From NCBI GenBank assembly GCA_021796135.1, contig JAJYOQ010000008.1, positions 1 to 27,348 of the forward strand: a stretch of DNA of 27,348 bases, in the 5' to 3' direction. This DNA is from Bacteroidota bacterium (GTDB taxonomy: Bacteria > Bacteroidota > Ignavibacteria > Ignavibacteriales > Ignavibacteriaceae). This document shows, one piece after another, positions 15,276-23,952 of the stretch. Position numbers and translations under genes: made by a program. The notes under the pieces are model-generated. The model was not told the DNA's origin. It ran no database searches and saw nothing but the letters and a program-made list of their open reading frames with translations. Every line of letters starts with the position of its first letter. Position 1 is the stretch's first letter.

Positions 15276-18200
15276 TTACTTAATTAACAATAATTTTTTC
15301 GAATCAGTAAAATTATCTGCCGTTATTCTATAAAAATATACTCCGCTTGTTAACATTGATGCATCAAATCTTATTTTGTAATTTCCCGGAGATTTCATTT
15401 CATCAACAAGTGTTTTCACTACCCTTCCCAGTATATCATAAACAACAAGTTTTACAATTGATTGTTTGGCTATATCAAATGAAATCAATGTTGTTGGATT
15501 AAACGGATTAGGATAATTTTGACTTAGTGCAAACTTCGACGGTACAACCGGTGATGGCTCCGCTATTCCGGTAATGACCGATGATGTTATTTGCATTGAG
15601 TCTATTCCGTTGATTGTGAATTTGTAGGTACCGGTAGTTTTCATATTTATAAGATTTCCTTTATTACCTAAATCAGACAACATAAGCGCGACTCCTTTCG
15701 GTACCATGCTAGAGTCCCATGTCAATATTGCAGCTGTTGACTTAGCACTTGTTCCTGCAACGAATTTCCAAATTGTCGATTTCGCGTATGGTCTTACATC
15801 AGCACTAAAGTTTGGTCCGATCACGCTTCCCCACTCCGGATGCGGGAATGATAAATAAACATATTCTGTTGCTGGCGGATTTGGTGGATGCGGCAAATCA
15901 TATGCGGCATTGAATCCGGACTTTGCCTTAGATGCAATTCCGAATCCTCCCAATTGATCTAATGATTTTCCTGCTTGTAATGACAATTTAACATACCAGT
16001 TTGAATCGGACACTGCAGTATTTGTGTTCTTATTTAGCGTCCTTGCAAATTGCTTCATTGTAGTCATTGATGGCAAATTATTCATTGGCGGCTCAAATAT
16101 CAGTCTCAAAGTACTGTCAATTGCACCGAACCAGTATCCGTTCCATGGCGTTAATGTATCTGCAGCTGCATAATTTCCGGATGTGGACTGGTAAGCGTAT
16201 AGTGCAGGCGATACCCAATTGAGCGATACTGCACTGTCTAAACTTACTATGTCACTTCCGTTGCTGACAAACATTGAATGCTTTGAATAATTTGAGATAT
16301 TATAAGGTAATGAAATTATATTGAATCCGGGATTCAATGCTACCCCTACTGAATCCATAACCTGCACTCCGGTTATTGAAGCAGTAACCGGTGACAAAGC
16401 ACCCAGCCAATAACCTTGTCCGAAACTTAAAAAGTCCGCAACCGAATATCCGTATGACGCTGAATAATCATAAAGATATGTCGATGATGTTTGCCCAAAG
16501 ACATTGCCTTTACTCGGAGACGTCACTTTAAGCGGGAGCCCTGCAATGCTCCATCCGGCATTGTATGTGTGAGAAAGAGTTATTGGACCGCCTACTGTTA
16601 TTTGAAACATTCTAACCGAATCTGTCCCTGTATTATAGACATATGTGTTTAACAATCGCAGGTCTATTGTACTATCTGCTTTCATATCTGTGAGACGTAC
16701 CGAATAACCCCATGGAATTGAGGTACTTAGAAAAAGACTTAGTGACATTTTTTGACTTTGCTGATCTGTTGCAACTCCGAATGTCCAAACTTTGCCTGTG
16801 TATGTCATATCTGTATCTCGCTTTATATCTGCCATAAAATCAGGCCCGACAATTGTTTCCCATTCCGGATGCGGGAAATATACATATACAAAATTACTTG
16901 GAGGTTTAGGCGGTTTCGGAACATCGTATGTGCTGTCAAAACCATCCGTGGCATTTGCATTTACTCCGGCGTATGAAGATGAATCCTTTAACGATGAAGT
17001 GGCTGCAAGTATATTGATTGCCCATTGAGAAACCATTGCAGTTGTATCCAATGTTAAAGAGACCTCATTGGATAGTCCGCTTTCATTTGTCGAAAGATCA
17101 AATGCGCTCAGTGCAAATCTGTATGTTTTACCGCCGGTCAGTCCGGTGATAAGCATTGTATCAATTGTTGAAACAATAATTGGTGATGGACCCTCAATTG
17201 CATCATTCCCGGTATAACCTGTGGCTGATGATGAGTAATATATCTTATATCCGCCCAGGTCTTTTTCATTGTTAGGTGTCCATGTTAATAATACATTTCC
17301 AATATTCGGAGATTTCGCTTTTAATCCAATAGGTGTTCCGGGAGCTACTAAATCCGGAATCAATACGCCTCGATTAACATCTTTTACTGCTACATTATCT
17401 CCGCCGATTCGTAATGTAAATAAATTTAATCCGGATGAATCCTTCTTAGCCATTATTAACCAATCCATGGATATTGATCCTTGAGCCGGAATTGATGTGA
17501 TTGTTGTATCGACTGATCCTGAATCGATAGCTAACCCATTATAAGTAAAAAATTGTATCCTCACATTTCCTGCACTAACATTTCCCGTATTGAAGATATC
17601 TGCATGTACGAGAAACGGATTTGGTGTAAGATTCGAATTCTTGATTCCAAGTGCTGTCGGCGCCGTTATGTATACCGATAACGGTGGCAGCAAATCCTGG
17701 TTTGCCTTCAATGGTCTAAAGGCAACATTGTTTGATTCGTTCGATTCAGCTATGGTATTATTTGGATCTACCTTTACATAAATATAATGATATTGTGAAT
17801 TCGACGGAACGACGTAAGGAACACTTCCCGTATATGTTCCGCCGGCAGAAATTAGAGGTACTCGGAAACTTCCGACTGGCGGCGCTACACCAACATCTGG
17901 ATTGCCGTCATATAGTACTACATATACATTTGAAGCGTCTACTGTCCCCTGATTGTGTACAGTGACATCGATTTGAATTTGCTCACCTTGCTTGTAAACG
18001 CTGTCAGCTGGTGTAAAAACAATATCGTTTTGCGATATAGCAAGATCCGGTAAATCAAGAGAATACCCCAATGGCATAAAGTCAGCTCCCCAGCCGCCGC
18101 TGCTCTGCAGAACCGATACTCTTCCTGTTCCTTCAACTCTATAAACATTATTTCCATAATTGGAAGAAAAAACATAACCTTGTCCGGCTTGCAGTAGTGT

Positions 18201-19352
18201 ATCTGCTATTATGCTGGTAGACGTGTATGGATAAGTAGTATCACCTAAAAATGTAATTACTACTCTGTTATCATTATCATAAGAAAAAATTGATATCTGA
18301 CTTTGAATTGTAGGTATAATATATGACTTACCTGTATTTGTACCTGTCGAATCGGAAGTTCGAGCCATGTATGCATAGCTTCCCGACCAGCCGGCAAACG
18401 GAATATCAGCTGCCGTTACTGTTCCGGTTGAAACAATCTTCCAATAAGTATCCTTGTACACTGGAATAGTTTTTACCTGCCACAATCCTAATGTAAATGA
18501 CCCGAGCGTATCTCCGGTGTTAATATCTGTTAATAGTACTTTATTATTATTTGCATACGATACTATAGTTATGGAATTTTCCCAACCACCGGAATATCCG
18601 GAGAAACCATAAAATAAAGTACCGGAAAATCCGCCGTTAGCTGATGGTACATAATAATCCTGGTCTGTATATGAAAGTGCGGATACTGGCACATTACTAA
18701 CTACTTGAAGTGCTTTATTTGATATGCTCGAAATATTTGGGTAATCAAAATATTGACCTGTATTTAAAGTGCCGGCATATAATATAGACCCTGTCTGTAA
18801 ATCTTTTAATGTAAACTGCGTGTTATCTTGATATGCAAAAACAATAAAATGCGGATCAAAACTGGAATCTTCTGAATACATCATCCATGTATTCAGCTTG
18901 GTACTCAACCCTCTTCCGCTTTGATCAAGTGCAAAGTATCCATTAACATATGCTGTAATTGCGTCTCCGATAAGCACTGAATAAGGTCTGTTTCCGCTGA
19001 TGGTGTAAATTCCTTGTCCTGGACTAATGGAGTATAGAGTATCTGCCTTCATTGTAGTAGTGCCGACAGTATTGCCGTTATTATCTAACACGGTAACTAC
19101 TGTGCTGTCGAAATAAGAGAATATAGCAATGTCTGCAAAAGTGAATGTTGTTGCTGTATATATGTTTGCATTGTTGACTTTATTCATTTTTGGCTGAATA
19201 AATCCCATGGTAGATTGCTGCCTTTGAGATGGTTTCATTTCGCGCGGAGCACCTGCCATGCCGCCTACTGATTCTATTGAACTTTTCTGCTGGGCAAATG
19301 TAAACTGAGAAAAGCAGCAAAAAGCCATCATTAGTAAAATAACCTTTTTCAT
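15276..19352 (-). CDS. Large T9SS-sorted multidomain surface protein (CARDB, Fn3, duplicated module)
   Basis: A 1358-residue secreted protein with a 20-residue signal peptide (FTFA|QQ). Residues about 60-430 form a beta-rich region with repeated FSYFDS/FAYQDN/VSYANN/FSYDND-type blades, reminiscent of IgGFc-binding-protein N-terminal-type repeats. A CARDB domain follows (about 434-548, VTVHNQGTVDASNVYV and AESNESNNVA), then a second CARDB-like segment (about 555-665) and a fibronectin type III domain (about 670-770). A module is present twice (about 775-925 and 1117-1262), each with YDxPxPPxPP followed by FPHPEW and GPxFxAD. The sorting domain is about 1272-1358 (YPNPFNPTT, VYDILGRVV, SGVYFYR, KKLLLIK). 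GAGGT precedes the ATG. No enzymatic motif was seen; adhesion or matrix roles are plausible only by architecture. Confidence 0.88.
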   Translation of the reverse strand: MKKVILLMMAFCCFSQFTFAQQKSSIESVGGMAGAPREMKPSQRQQSTMGFIQPKMNKVNNANIYTATTFTFADIAIFSYFDSTVVTVLDNNGNTVGTTTMKADTLYSISPGQGIYTISGNRPYSVLIGDAITAYVNGYFALDQSGRGLSTKLNTWMMYSEDSSFDPHFIVFAYQDNTQFTLKDLQTGSILYAGTLNTGQYFDYPNISSISNKALQVVSNVPVSALSYTDQDYYVPSANGGFSGTLFYGFSGYSGGWENSITIVSYANNNKVLLTDINTGDTLGSFTLGLWQVKTIPVYKDTYWKIVSTGTVTAADIPFAGWSGSYAYMARTSDSTGTNTGKSYIIPTIQSQISIFSYDNDNRVVITFLGDTTYPYTSTSIIADTLLQAGQGYVFSSNYGNNVYRVEGTGRVSVLQSSGGWGADFMPLGYSLDLPDLAISQNDIVFTPADSVYKQGEQIQIDVTVHNQGTVDASNVYVVLYDGNPDVGVAPPVGSFRVPLISAGGTYTGSVPYVVPSNSQYHYIYVKVDPNNTIAESNESNNVAFRPLKANQDLLPPLSVYITAPTALGIKNSNLTPNPFLVHADIFNTGNVSAGNVRIQFFTYNGLAIDSGSVDTTITSIPAQGSISMDWLIMAKKDSSGLNLFTLRIGGDNVAVKDVNRGVLIPDLVAPGTPIGLKAKSPNIGNVLLTWTPNNEKDLGGYKIYYSSSATGYTGNDAIEGPSPIIVSTIDTMLITGLTGGKTYRFALSAFDLSTNESGLSNEVSLTLDTTAMVSQWAINILAATSSLKDSSSYAGVNANATDGFDSTYDVPKPPKPPSNFVYVYFPHPEWETIVGPDFMADIKRDTDMTYTGKVWTFGVATDQQSQKMSLSLFLSTSIPWGYSVRLTDMKADSTIDLRLLNTYVYNTGTDSVRMFQITVGGPITLSHTYNAGWSIAGLPLKVTSPSKGNVFGQTSSTYLYDYSASYGYSVADFLSFGQGYWLGALSPVTASITGVQVMDSVGVALNPGFNIISLPYNISNYSKHSMFVSNGSDIVSLDSAVSLNWVSPALYAYQSTSGNYAAADTLTPWNGYWFGAIDSTLRLIFEPPMNNLPSMTTMKQFARTLNKNTNTAVSDSNWYVKLSLQAGKSLDQLGGFGIASKAKSGFNAAYDLPHPPNPPATEYVYLSFPHPEWGSVIGPNFSADVRPYAKSTIWKFVAGTSAKSTAAILTWDSSMVPKGVALMLSDLGNKGNLINMKTTGTYKFTINGIDSMQITSSVITGIAEPSPVVPSKFALSQNYPNPFNPTTLISFDIAKQSIVKLVVYDILGRVVKTLVDEMKSPGNYKIRFDASMLTSGVYFYRITADNFTDSKKLLLIK

Positions 19353-19476
19353 ACCTGACCTCTTAAAGTTTATTATTATACACTTATTTCTTTCACCGAA
19401 AATAGATTTTTAAGCTTTTATCATTTCCCGTTTATTAAAAATTGAGTCCTTTTGGTCGCCCGTTTTTAGAAACTCT

Positions 19477-19839
19477 CTATTCTGCATACGCTATCCAATT
19501 TCCGGCTATCCCTAATATTTTTGTATCACTCCATGTCGATATCTTAATTGTAAATCCGTCTCGAGATATTGATGAAGCTTCAACATTGTAACGAATATTG
19601 CTTTTTGTTTCTGCATCTATCATTATTACAGAAAGACTTATATTCGGTTTTTTGTCAAATGGTTTTAAAAATGATACATCAATAGTCATCGAACGATCTC
19701 CTACATTCTGATCTAATGTGTATCCCTCTACTGATTTGTTTGCTGAAAATTTCCCGCTTTGAATTTGGGTCTGCGCTAATATCGTGCCGGTAGATATTAC
19801 TAATAATACAAATAAAGATGTGACTATTAAGGTTCTCAT
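19477..19839 (-). CDS. Secreted H-type lectin domain protein
   Basis: The product (about 120 residues from the ATG at 19839) has a signal peptide ending near TILAQ, then one compact beta domain. Its pattern, with FLKPFDKKPNISLSVIMID, then a conserved Arg (NIRYNVEA), then GFTIKISTWSDTKI and a terminal GNWIAYAE, fits the H-type lectin fold of snail agglutinin and discoidin C-terminal domains, which bind N-acetylgalactosamine-like sugars as trimers. The start at 19839 is preferred to the ATG at 19851 because GGAG lies six bases upstream of it and the outer ATG has no such site. It has no sorting domain, so it is probably periplasmic or released. It sits just upstream of the large T9SS protein on the same strand. 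Confidence 0.72.
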   Translation of the reverse strand: MRTLIVTSLFVLLVISTGTILAQTQIQSGKFSANKSVEGYTLDQNVGDRSMTIDVSFLKPFDKKPNISLSVIMIDAETKSNIRYNVEASSISRDGFTIKISTWSDTKILGIAGNWIAYAE

Positions 19840-20064
19840 TTTGAACTCCATTCATTTTATTAATTAAATTTTTTTGCAAATCGTTGGCTACTGTTTGAAT
19901 AATCAACGAATTTTTACAAAAATTATTTATAAAGAGTAATAGATTAAAACTTGACCGTTTAGGAAAATTTTGAAAAAATTTTTAATTTTCAATTAATTAG
20001 CTGATCTATTATTTTATGCAAGCATATTGAATATTTATATTTTAAGCTCTTAACTGGTTGAATT
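19840..20064. other. Divergent intergenic region, AT-rich
   Basis: This 225-base region separates the lectin gene (reading left) from the three-gene module (reading right) and must hold both promoters. It is strongly AT-rich with A and T runs near 19960-19995. A TTGACC at about 19952 could be a -35 for the rightward unit, but no matching -10 at the right distance was found. No ribosome binding site precedes the ATG at 20065. Confidence 0.4.
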
Positions 20065-21063
20065 ATGTCAAAGGAGAGTATTTTATCATATCTGGGTAAA
20101 ATTTATTCCGGTAAGCTGGAAAGGGCTGAATTACGCAAAATTATTGAAATTTCCCACAATATCGCTTTGATTTATTTAGAAAAAAAATATTATAGATATA
20201 AATCTTATTTCTCTAATAATGGGAAATTTTTCTCCGATATTGCTATTGATTCTATTACTCCCCTCTATATTAAAAAGAATTCTCTGGATTTAAACTTGGT
20301 TAAAAAAACTATGTCTAAATGGAATAAGGAAATTAATTCTGAGGAGGATGCCGCTTTCTTTTTATATAATTTGATTTGGAAAAGAGTAGACCAAACCGTT
20401 GTTGCTATTCTTCATGAGCTTGATCCTCTCTATGGCAGCATTTTAAACAGCATTATGTATTATGTGAAAAATAATGGCTATAAAAAAATCTACTATTTTG
20501 GTCATTCCTATATAGTCGAGGCCGGTAATGATATTATTAAAGGAACTATAATCGCCGAATCTGAGTTTAATAATCTCCCTGCCAAATTAATTAATAATAA
20601 AATAAACACTGCTATAAATAATGTTTTTGATTTTCTGAAAAATAACACTAACCATTTTCCGGCTATACCATTAAATTATCTTGTCGTAAGAATAAAACAG
20701 CTTTACTTGAACGATAATAATACGGATGCTGTAATTGAAGATTATCACGATTCTAGATTGTTTGTTGATCAAGTTATTTCTGATTCTCTGGGTAAAGTAA
20801 ATTCTATTATAGATAATCGCTATGTAACAAAAAATAAACTTTCCACAATTGAAGGCGATATATTCAAAAAAGTACTCGTAAATATTGCTAATGACCTTAA
20901 GGGCGGTAGCATTAGTCCCGGTCTTGATGATTATCTGAAACCTTATTTTATTGAATCAACTAATAATGATTTAAAAATTAAATACCATAACATTTTAGAC
21001 TATCTGCTGCGATTATTAAAGAAATATATAGCGGGTGCTCTAAAATACAAGACATTTTCCTAA
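20065..21063 (+). CDS. Uncharacterised helical protein, faintly sigma-factor-like; first gene of a three-gene module
   Basis: I do not recognise a family in this 332-residue soluble protein. It is nearly all helical, lysine- and asparagine-rich, with no signal peptide and no membrane segment. Residues about 25-115 (ISHNIALIYLEKKYYRY, FSDIAIDSITPLY, then FLYNLIWKRVDQTVVAILHELDPLYGS) recall region 2 of a sigma-70-type factor: a helix pair followed by DIAxDxI and a further long helix. A later helical segment (about 300-330, YLLRLLKKYIAG) could be a second domain. This resemblance is by eye only and weak. The ATG has no ribosome binding site (context GAATTATG). The next gene starts 62 bases after the stop and shares the same AATT-ATG context, suggesting one transcript. 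Confidence 0.6.
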   Translation: MSKESILSYLGKIYSGKLERAELRKIIEISHNIALIYLEKKYYRYKSYFSNNGKFFSDIAIDSITPLYIKKNSLDLNLVKKTMSKWNKEINSEEDAAFFLYNLIWKRVDQTVVAILHELDPLYGSILNSIMYYVKNNGYKKIYYFGHSYIVEAGNDIIKGTIIAESEFNNLPAKLINNKINTAINNVFDFLKNNTNHFPAIPLNYLVVRIKQLYLNDNNTDAVIEDYHDSRLFVDQVISDSLGKVNSIIDNRYVTKNKLSTIEGDIFKKVLVNIANDLKGGSISPGLDDYLKPYFIESTNNDLKIKYHNILDYLLRLLKKYIAGALKYKTFS

Positions 21064-21125
21064 ATAAGCTATTTTAAAAGTATTATATACAAAGTAAATT
21101 ACTATACTTAATTCGAAATTAAATT

Positions 21126-21650
21126 ATGAATATAACAGAAGAAGATATTTTCAGGTACGTTCTTTTCCCCGATACTCTTGCTTCGGATAAAAAAGATATA
21201 ATTCATTCAAATGAAAATTTGTTTTCCGAACAAATTAACTTCTGTAAAGCATTTTTAAATGTTTCAACTTCTAAAAATGACCTTGATCCGGGAATAAATG
21301 CCGCCGATAGAATTTTAAGCAAAATAAAAATCATCGAACTGCTTCCGGTTGAACCAAAAACTTTATCAAAAGAAATCTCTCCTTTATTGGCTGCTGCTAC
21401 TGCTGAATTCGCTAATAAAAAATCCGAGTCTATTACCTATGTCGATGAAGATTCTAATTATTTAATAAGACTCCTAAATGATAATAATAAGAATACACTG
21501 TTTTTCTTTTCCAAAAAAGAAAACGATGCCCGGAAATTCAAACTTACTTTGCTGCCTTCAAATAAATCTTACCATATTTCCAGCCCTACTCAAATGATCG
21601 AAATTGATAATGCTCAGACTGTACAGAAAATTTTGATCGAAGAGGAATAA
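21126..21650 (+). CDS. Uncharacterised acidic protein with an anti-sigma-like N-terminus; second gene of the module
   Basis: A 174-residue soluble protein with no signal peptide or membrane helix. The first ~45 residues (ITEEDIFRYVLFPDTLASDKK, then a helix ending in FCKAFLN) follow the layout of N-terminal domains of anti-sigma and zf-HC2-like proteins, with 'EEDIxRYxL', a turn and a second helix, but the zinc-binding His/Cys set is missing (one Cys only). A hydrophobic alanine-rich helix lies near 88-96. The C-terminal part (about 100-174) is beta-strand-like and ends in LIEEE. No family is recognised. No ribosome binding site is visible (AAATTATG). It lies between the helical protein and the Lon-like membrane protein, which suggests an adaptor or inhibitor role, but this is inference. 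Confidence 0.6.
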   Translation: MNITEEDIFRYVLFPDTLASDKKDIIHSNENLFSEQINFCKAFLNVSTSKNDLDPGINAADRILSKIKIIELLPVEPKTLSKEISPLLAAATAEFANKKSESITYVDEDSNYLIRLLNDNNKNTLFFFSKKENDARKFKLTLLPSNKSYHISSPTQMIEIDNAQTVQKILIEEE

Positions 21651-21751
21651 TAAAATAACCCGCTCCCTAACTCCTTTTTCCCTCTTTTTATCTAAATATA
21701 AATTGCAATATTTTATTTATTTAGGTAAATTTTTATCATTCCAAATAATTT

Positions 21752-23863
21752 ATGTGTAAAATGAATGCTTTTGAGGCTGAAGACCTAAGACAAAAAATTC
21801 AAAAATTAATTTTGGAATCAGCATCCTCGAGGAAAAAATTAATCTTACTAAAGAATTTTTATGACAAATTAATTTTTGAATTCCCGACTATTATTCGTAA
21901 CGCATATATAAATGAATTCAGAGATGAATTCCTCTCCTCCTGCAGTAAATTCGAAGTCTTCTGTTTCGAACCTGACCTTACTGACAATATTATAAAATTG
22001 CTTTCTATAATAAAACAAAATCAAAGTGAACTAAAAATAATTAATGAAATCAATTCTATTATCGGTTCTCTTGAATTTAAACTTTCAGCCCTAAACCAAA
22101 TCCTTAATGGCAATAAAATTTCCGGATTGACACAAAGAAAAATCTTCTTCCCTGCCCTTGAAAAGACCAATAGCCCGGATTTCAATTTTAATATCGGTAC
22201 CTTAGAAACATTTTCAATTGATATAAAAAAAAATAACCTCGGGGATAAATTTATTATCATTCCTTCCGAAGAATTAATTGACGATTCTTTACAAAAACAA
22301 ATTATAATTTCCTGGAATATTGCCAAATCATTTCTTAATAAAAATTTTACTAAAATTGATAAGTATCATAATGTGATTATCCAATTCGACCATAGATATG
22401 GTAATTATTCGGGTATCTCCCTCGGAACAGCTTTGACTATTAGCTTTATTGAAGAGCTTATTAAACTTTATAACCTTGCTTGCCTAATTTCAGTTAAAGA
22501 AAATATTGCTTTAACGGGAGGTTTTGATGAGTCCGCAAAATTAATTCCGATGAATGATAATATTATTGAAAGAAAAGTCGATGTTATCTTTTATTCGATT
22601 ATAAATATCTTGATCGTTCCGGATGAAAATAAAATTCCCGCTATTAAAAGATTAAATGCCTTAAAAGAATTATACCCGAATCGCGACTTGCAAATTATTG
22701 GCGTCAGCGACCTCCAGGATCTGCTTGATAGAAGAAACTTAATCGATATTAAAATGCAAAACCCGGTTGTTCGCTCAATTAAGTATGCTAGGAAAAACTG
22801 GGTCGCTACCCTTTTAATTGCATTGATGTTGCTGATAACTTTTTTCTATTACCAAATAAACTATGATGACCTCCCGGCAATTTTACATCGTGACGGTCAA
22901 ACCCTTTTTGTCGAAAATAAAAGCGGTAAAGTCCTTTTCCATAAATCATTTGCCTATAATAAAGATTATATCAATAACTCCTGGTTTTTAAAAAATTTCC
23001 AGCTCTTTGTCGATATAAATAATGACGGGAAAAAAGAATTGCTTACTAGCAATGAATTGATTGAACTCCGTGATAATGAATCTAAATCCGGTAGTATCAA
23101 TTGTTACAATTATAAGGGTCATAAAATCTGGAGCTATCTATTCAAAGATACTATCTATACTCCGGGTGAATCTCTTTCTGCTAACTATGATAGCTTTATT
23201 ATTGATACAACTACCGTTAAAAACAAAAAGGTCTTGGTCGCCTATAGTCAAAATGACGAATCCTTTGGTTCCGCTATCTATATGCTTGACCTGGCTACGG
23301 GTGAAAGAGTTTTTGATACATTCTGGCATCCGGGATTAATTATCGGCGGCTATATTTTCCAGCAAAATGAAGATTTGTCAAAAAAATTGGCTTTTTATGC
23401 CGATAATTACGCCTTTCATAAATTTGCTGTGGGTCTTATTAATTTGGATGATTGCGGCGGACAAGCTCCATCTAATAAATATTATAATTATTCAAATAAG
23501 AAAATTGTTTTTTTGCCAAATTATTTGCTCCTGCCTGATGAAGATTATCAGGAAATCATTAATCCTAACCAATCTCTGTTTAGCGGTACGGGTGACTTGT
23601 CTTATGACCGCAAAAAAAATGCTATTAAGTGTAAAGTCTATCTGAATTCCAGGAAAAACGGCGAAATTGTCTATTCTATCTCAAAAGATTTCAAAGTGGT
23701 CAATTTAAAAATAAGTGATGAATTTGCCCGAATTAGAGACCCGTTTGTCAAATGGGGTATGCTGAAACCATTCTATAGCAATTCCCCTGAATATAAAAAA
23801 TTCCTGCTTAAACAGATTTTATATTGGAATGGAAATAAATTTGTAAGAAAAGAAGAATTGTAA
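21752..23863 (+). CDS. Membrane protein with a Lon (S16)-like domain and an outer beta-rich part; third gene of the module
   Basis: 703 residues. Residues 1-125 are helical, probably coiled. Residues about 150-330 resemble the Lon protease S16 domain: VIIQFDHRYGNYSGISLGTAL resembles the strand-loop with the catalytic serine (candidate S220), IALTGGFDESAKLIPM resembles the TGEITLRGRVLPI strand pair, IIERK gives a candidate catalytic K275, and INILIVPDENK resembles the IPKEN element. A basic patch (KYARKNW) precedes one membrane helix (about 350-368). The outer part (369-703) is beta-rich with a calcium-binding-like DINNDGKKE near residue 418, as in VCBS/FG-GAP repeats. There is no AAA+ domain. 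The ATG at 21752 has no ribosome binding site; ATG at 21761 is an alternative. Proteolytic activity is unproven. Confidence 0.65.
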   Translation: MCKMNAFEAEDLRQKIQKLILESASSRKKLILLKNFYDKLIFEFPTIIRNAYINEFRDEFLSSCSKFEVFCFEPDLTDNIIKLLSIIKQNQSELKIINEINSIIGSLEFKLSALNQILNGNKISGLTQRKIFFPALEKTNSPDFNFNIGTLETFSIDIKKNNLGDKFIIIPSEELIDDSLQKQIIISWNIAKSFLNKNFTKIDKYHNVIIQFDHRYGNYSGISLGTALTISFIEELIKLYNLACLISVKENIALTGGFDESAKLIPMNDNIIERKVDVIFYSIINILIVPDENKIPAIKRLNALKELYPNRDLQIIGVSDLQDLLDRRNLIDIKMQNPVVRSIKYARKNWVATLLIALMLLITFFYYQINYDDLPAILHRDGQTLFVENKSGKVLFHKSFAYNKDYINNSWFLKNFQLFVDINNDGKKELLTSNELIELRDNESKSGSINCYNYKGHKIWSYLFKDTIYTPGESLSANYDSFIIDTTTVKNKKVLVAYSQNDESFGSAIYMLDLATGERVFDTFWHPGLIIGGYIFQQNEDLSKKLAFYADNYAFHKFAVGLINLDDCGGQAPSNKYYNYSNKKIVFLPNYLLLPDEDYQEIINPNQSLFSGTGDLSYDRKKNAIKCKVYLNSRKNGEIVYSISKDFKVVNLKISDEFARIRDPFVKWGMLKPFYSNSPEYKKFLLKQILYWNGNKFVRKEEL

Positions 23864-23900
23864 CTCATATCCCTTTATTTTAACAAAATTGCAATAAAAA

Positions 23901-23927
23901 AGGCTTGCAAGCTAAACTTACAAGCCT
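23901..23927 (-). terminator. Intrinsic terminator for the Lys/Ala repeat protein gene
   Basis: AGGCTTG (23901-23907) pairs with CAAGCCT (23921-23927). On the minus strand the stem is followed by a run of six T (complement of 23895-23900). It lies 25 bases past the stop of the gene at 23953. The convergent plus-strand gene ends at 23863 and may share it. Confidence 0.8.
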
Positions 23928-23952
23928 AATCTTAAATTAAAGAAGAGAAATA

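Noticed and set aside
22021..22326. Minus-strand open frame inside the Lon-like protein gene
   Set aside because: No ribosome binding site and no recognisable protein features; AT-rich coding DNA readily gives such frames.
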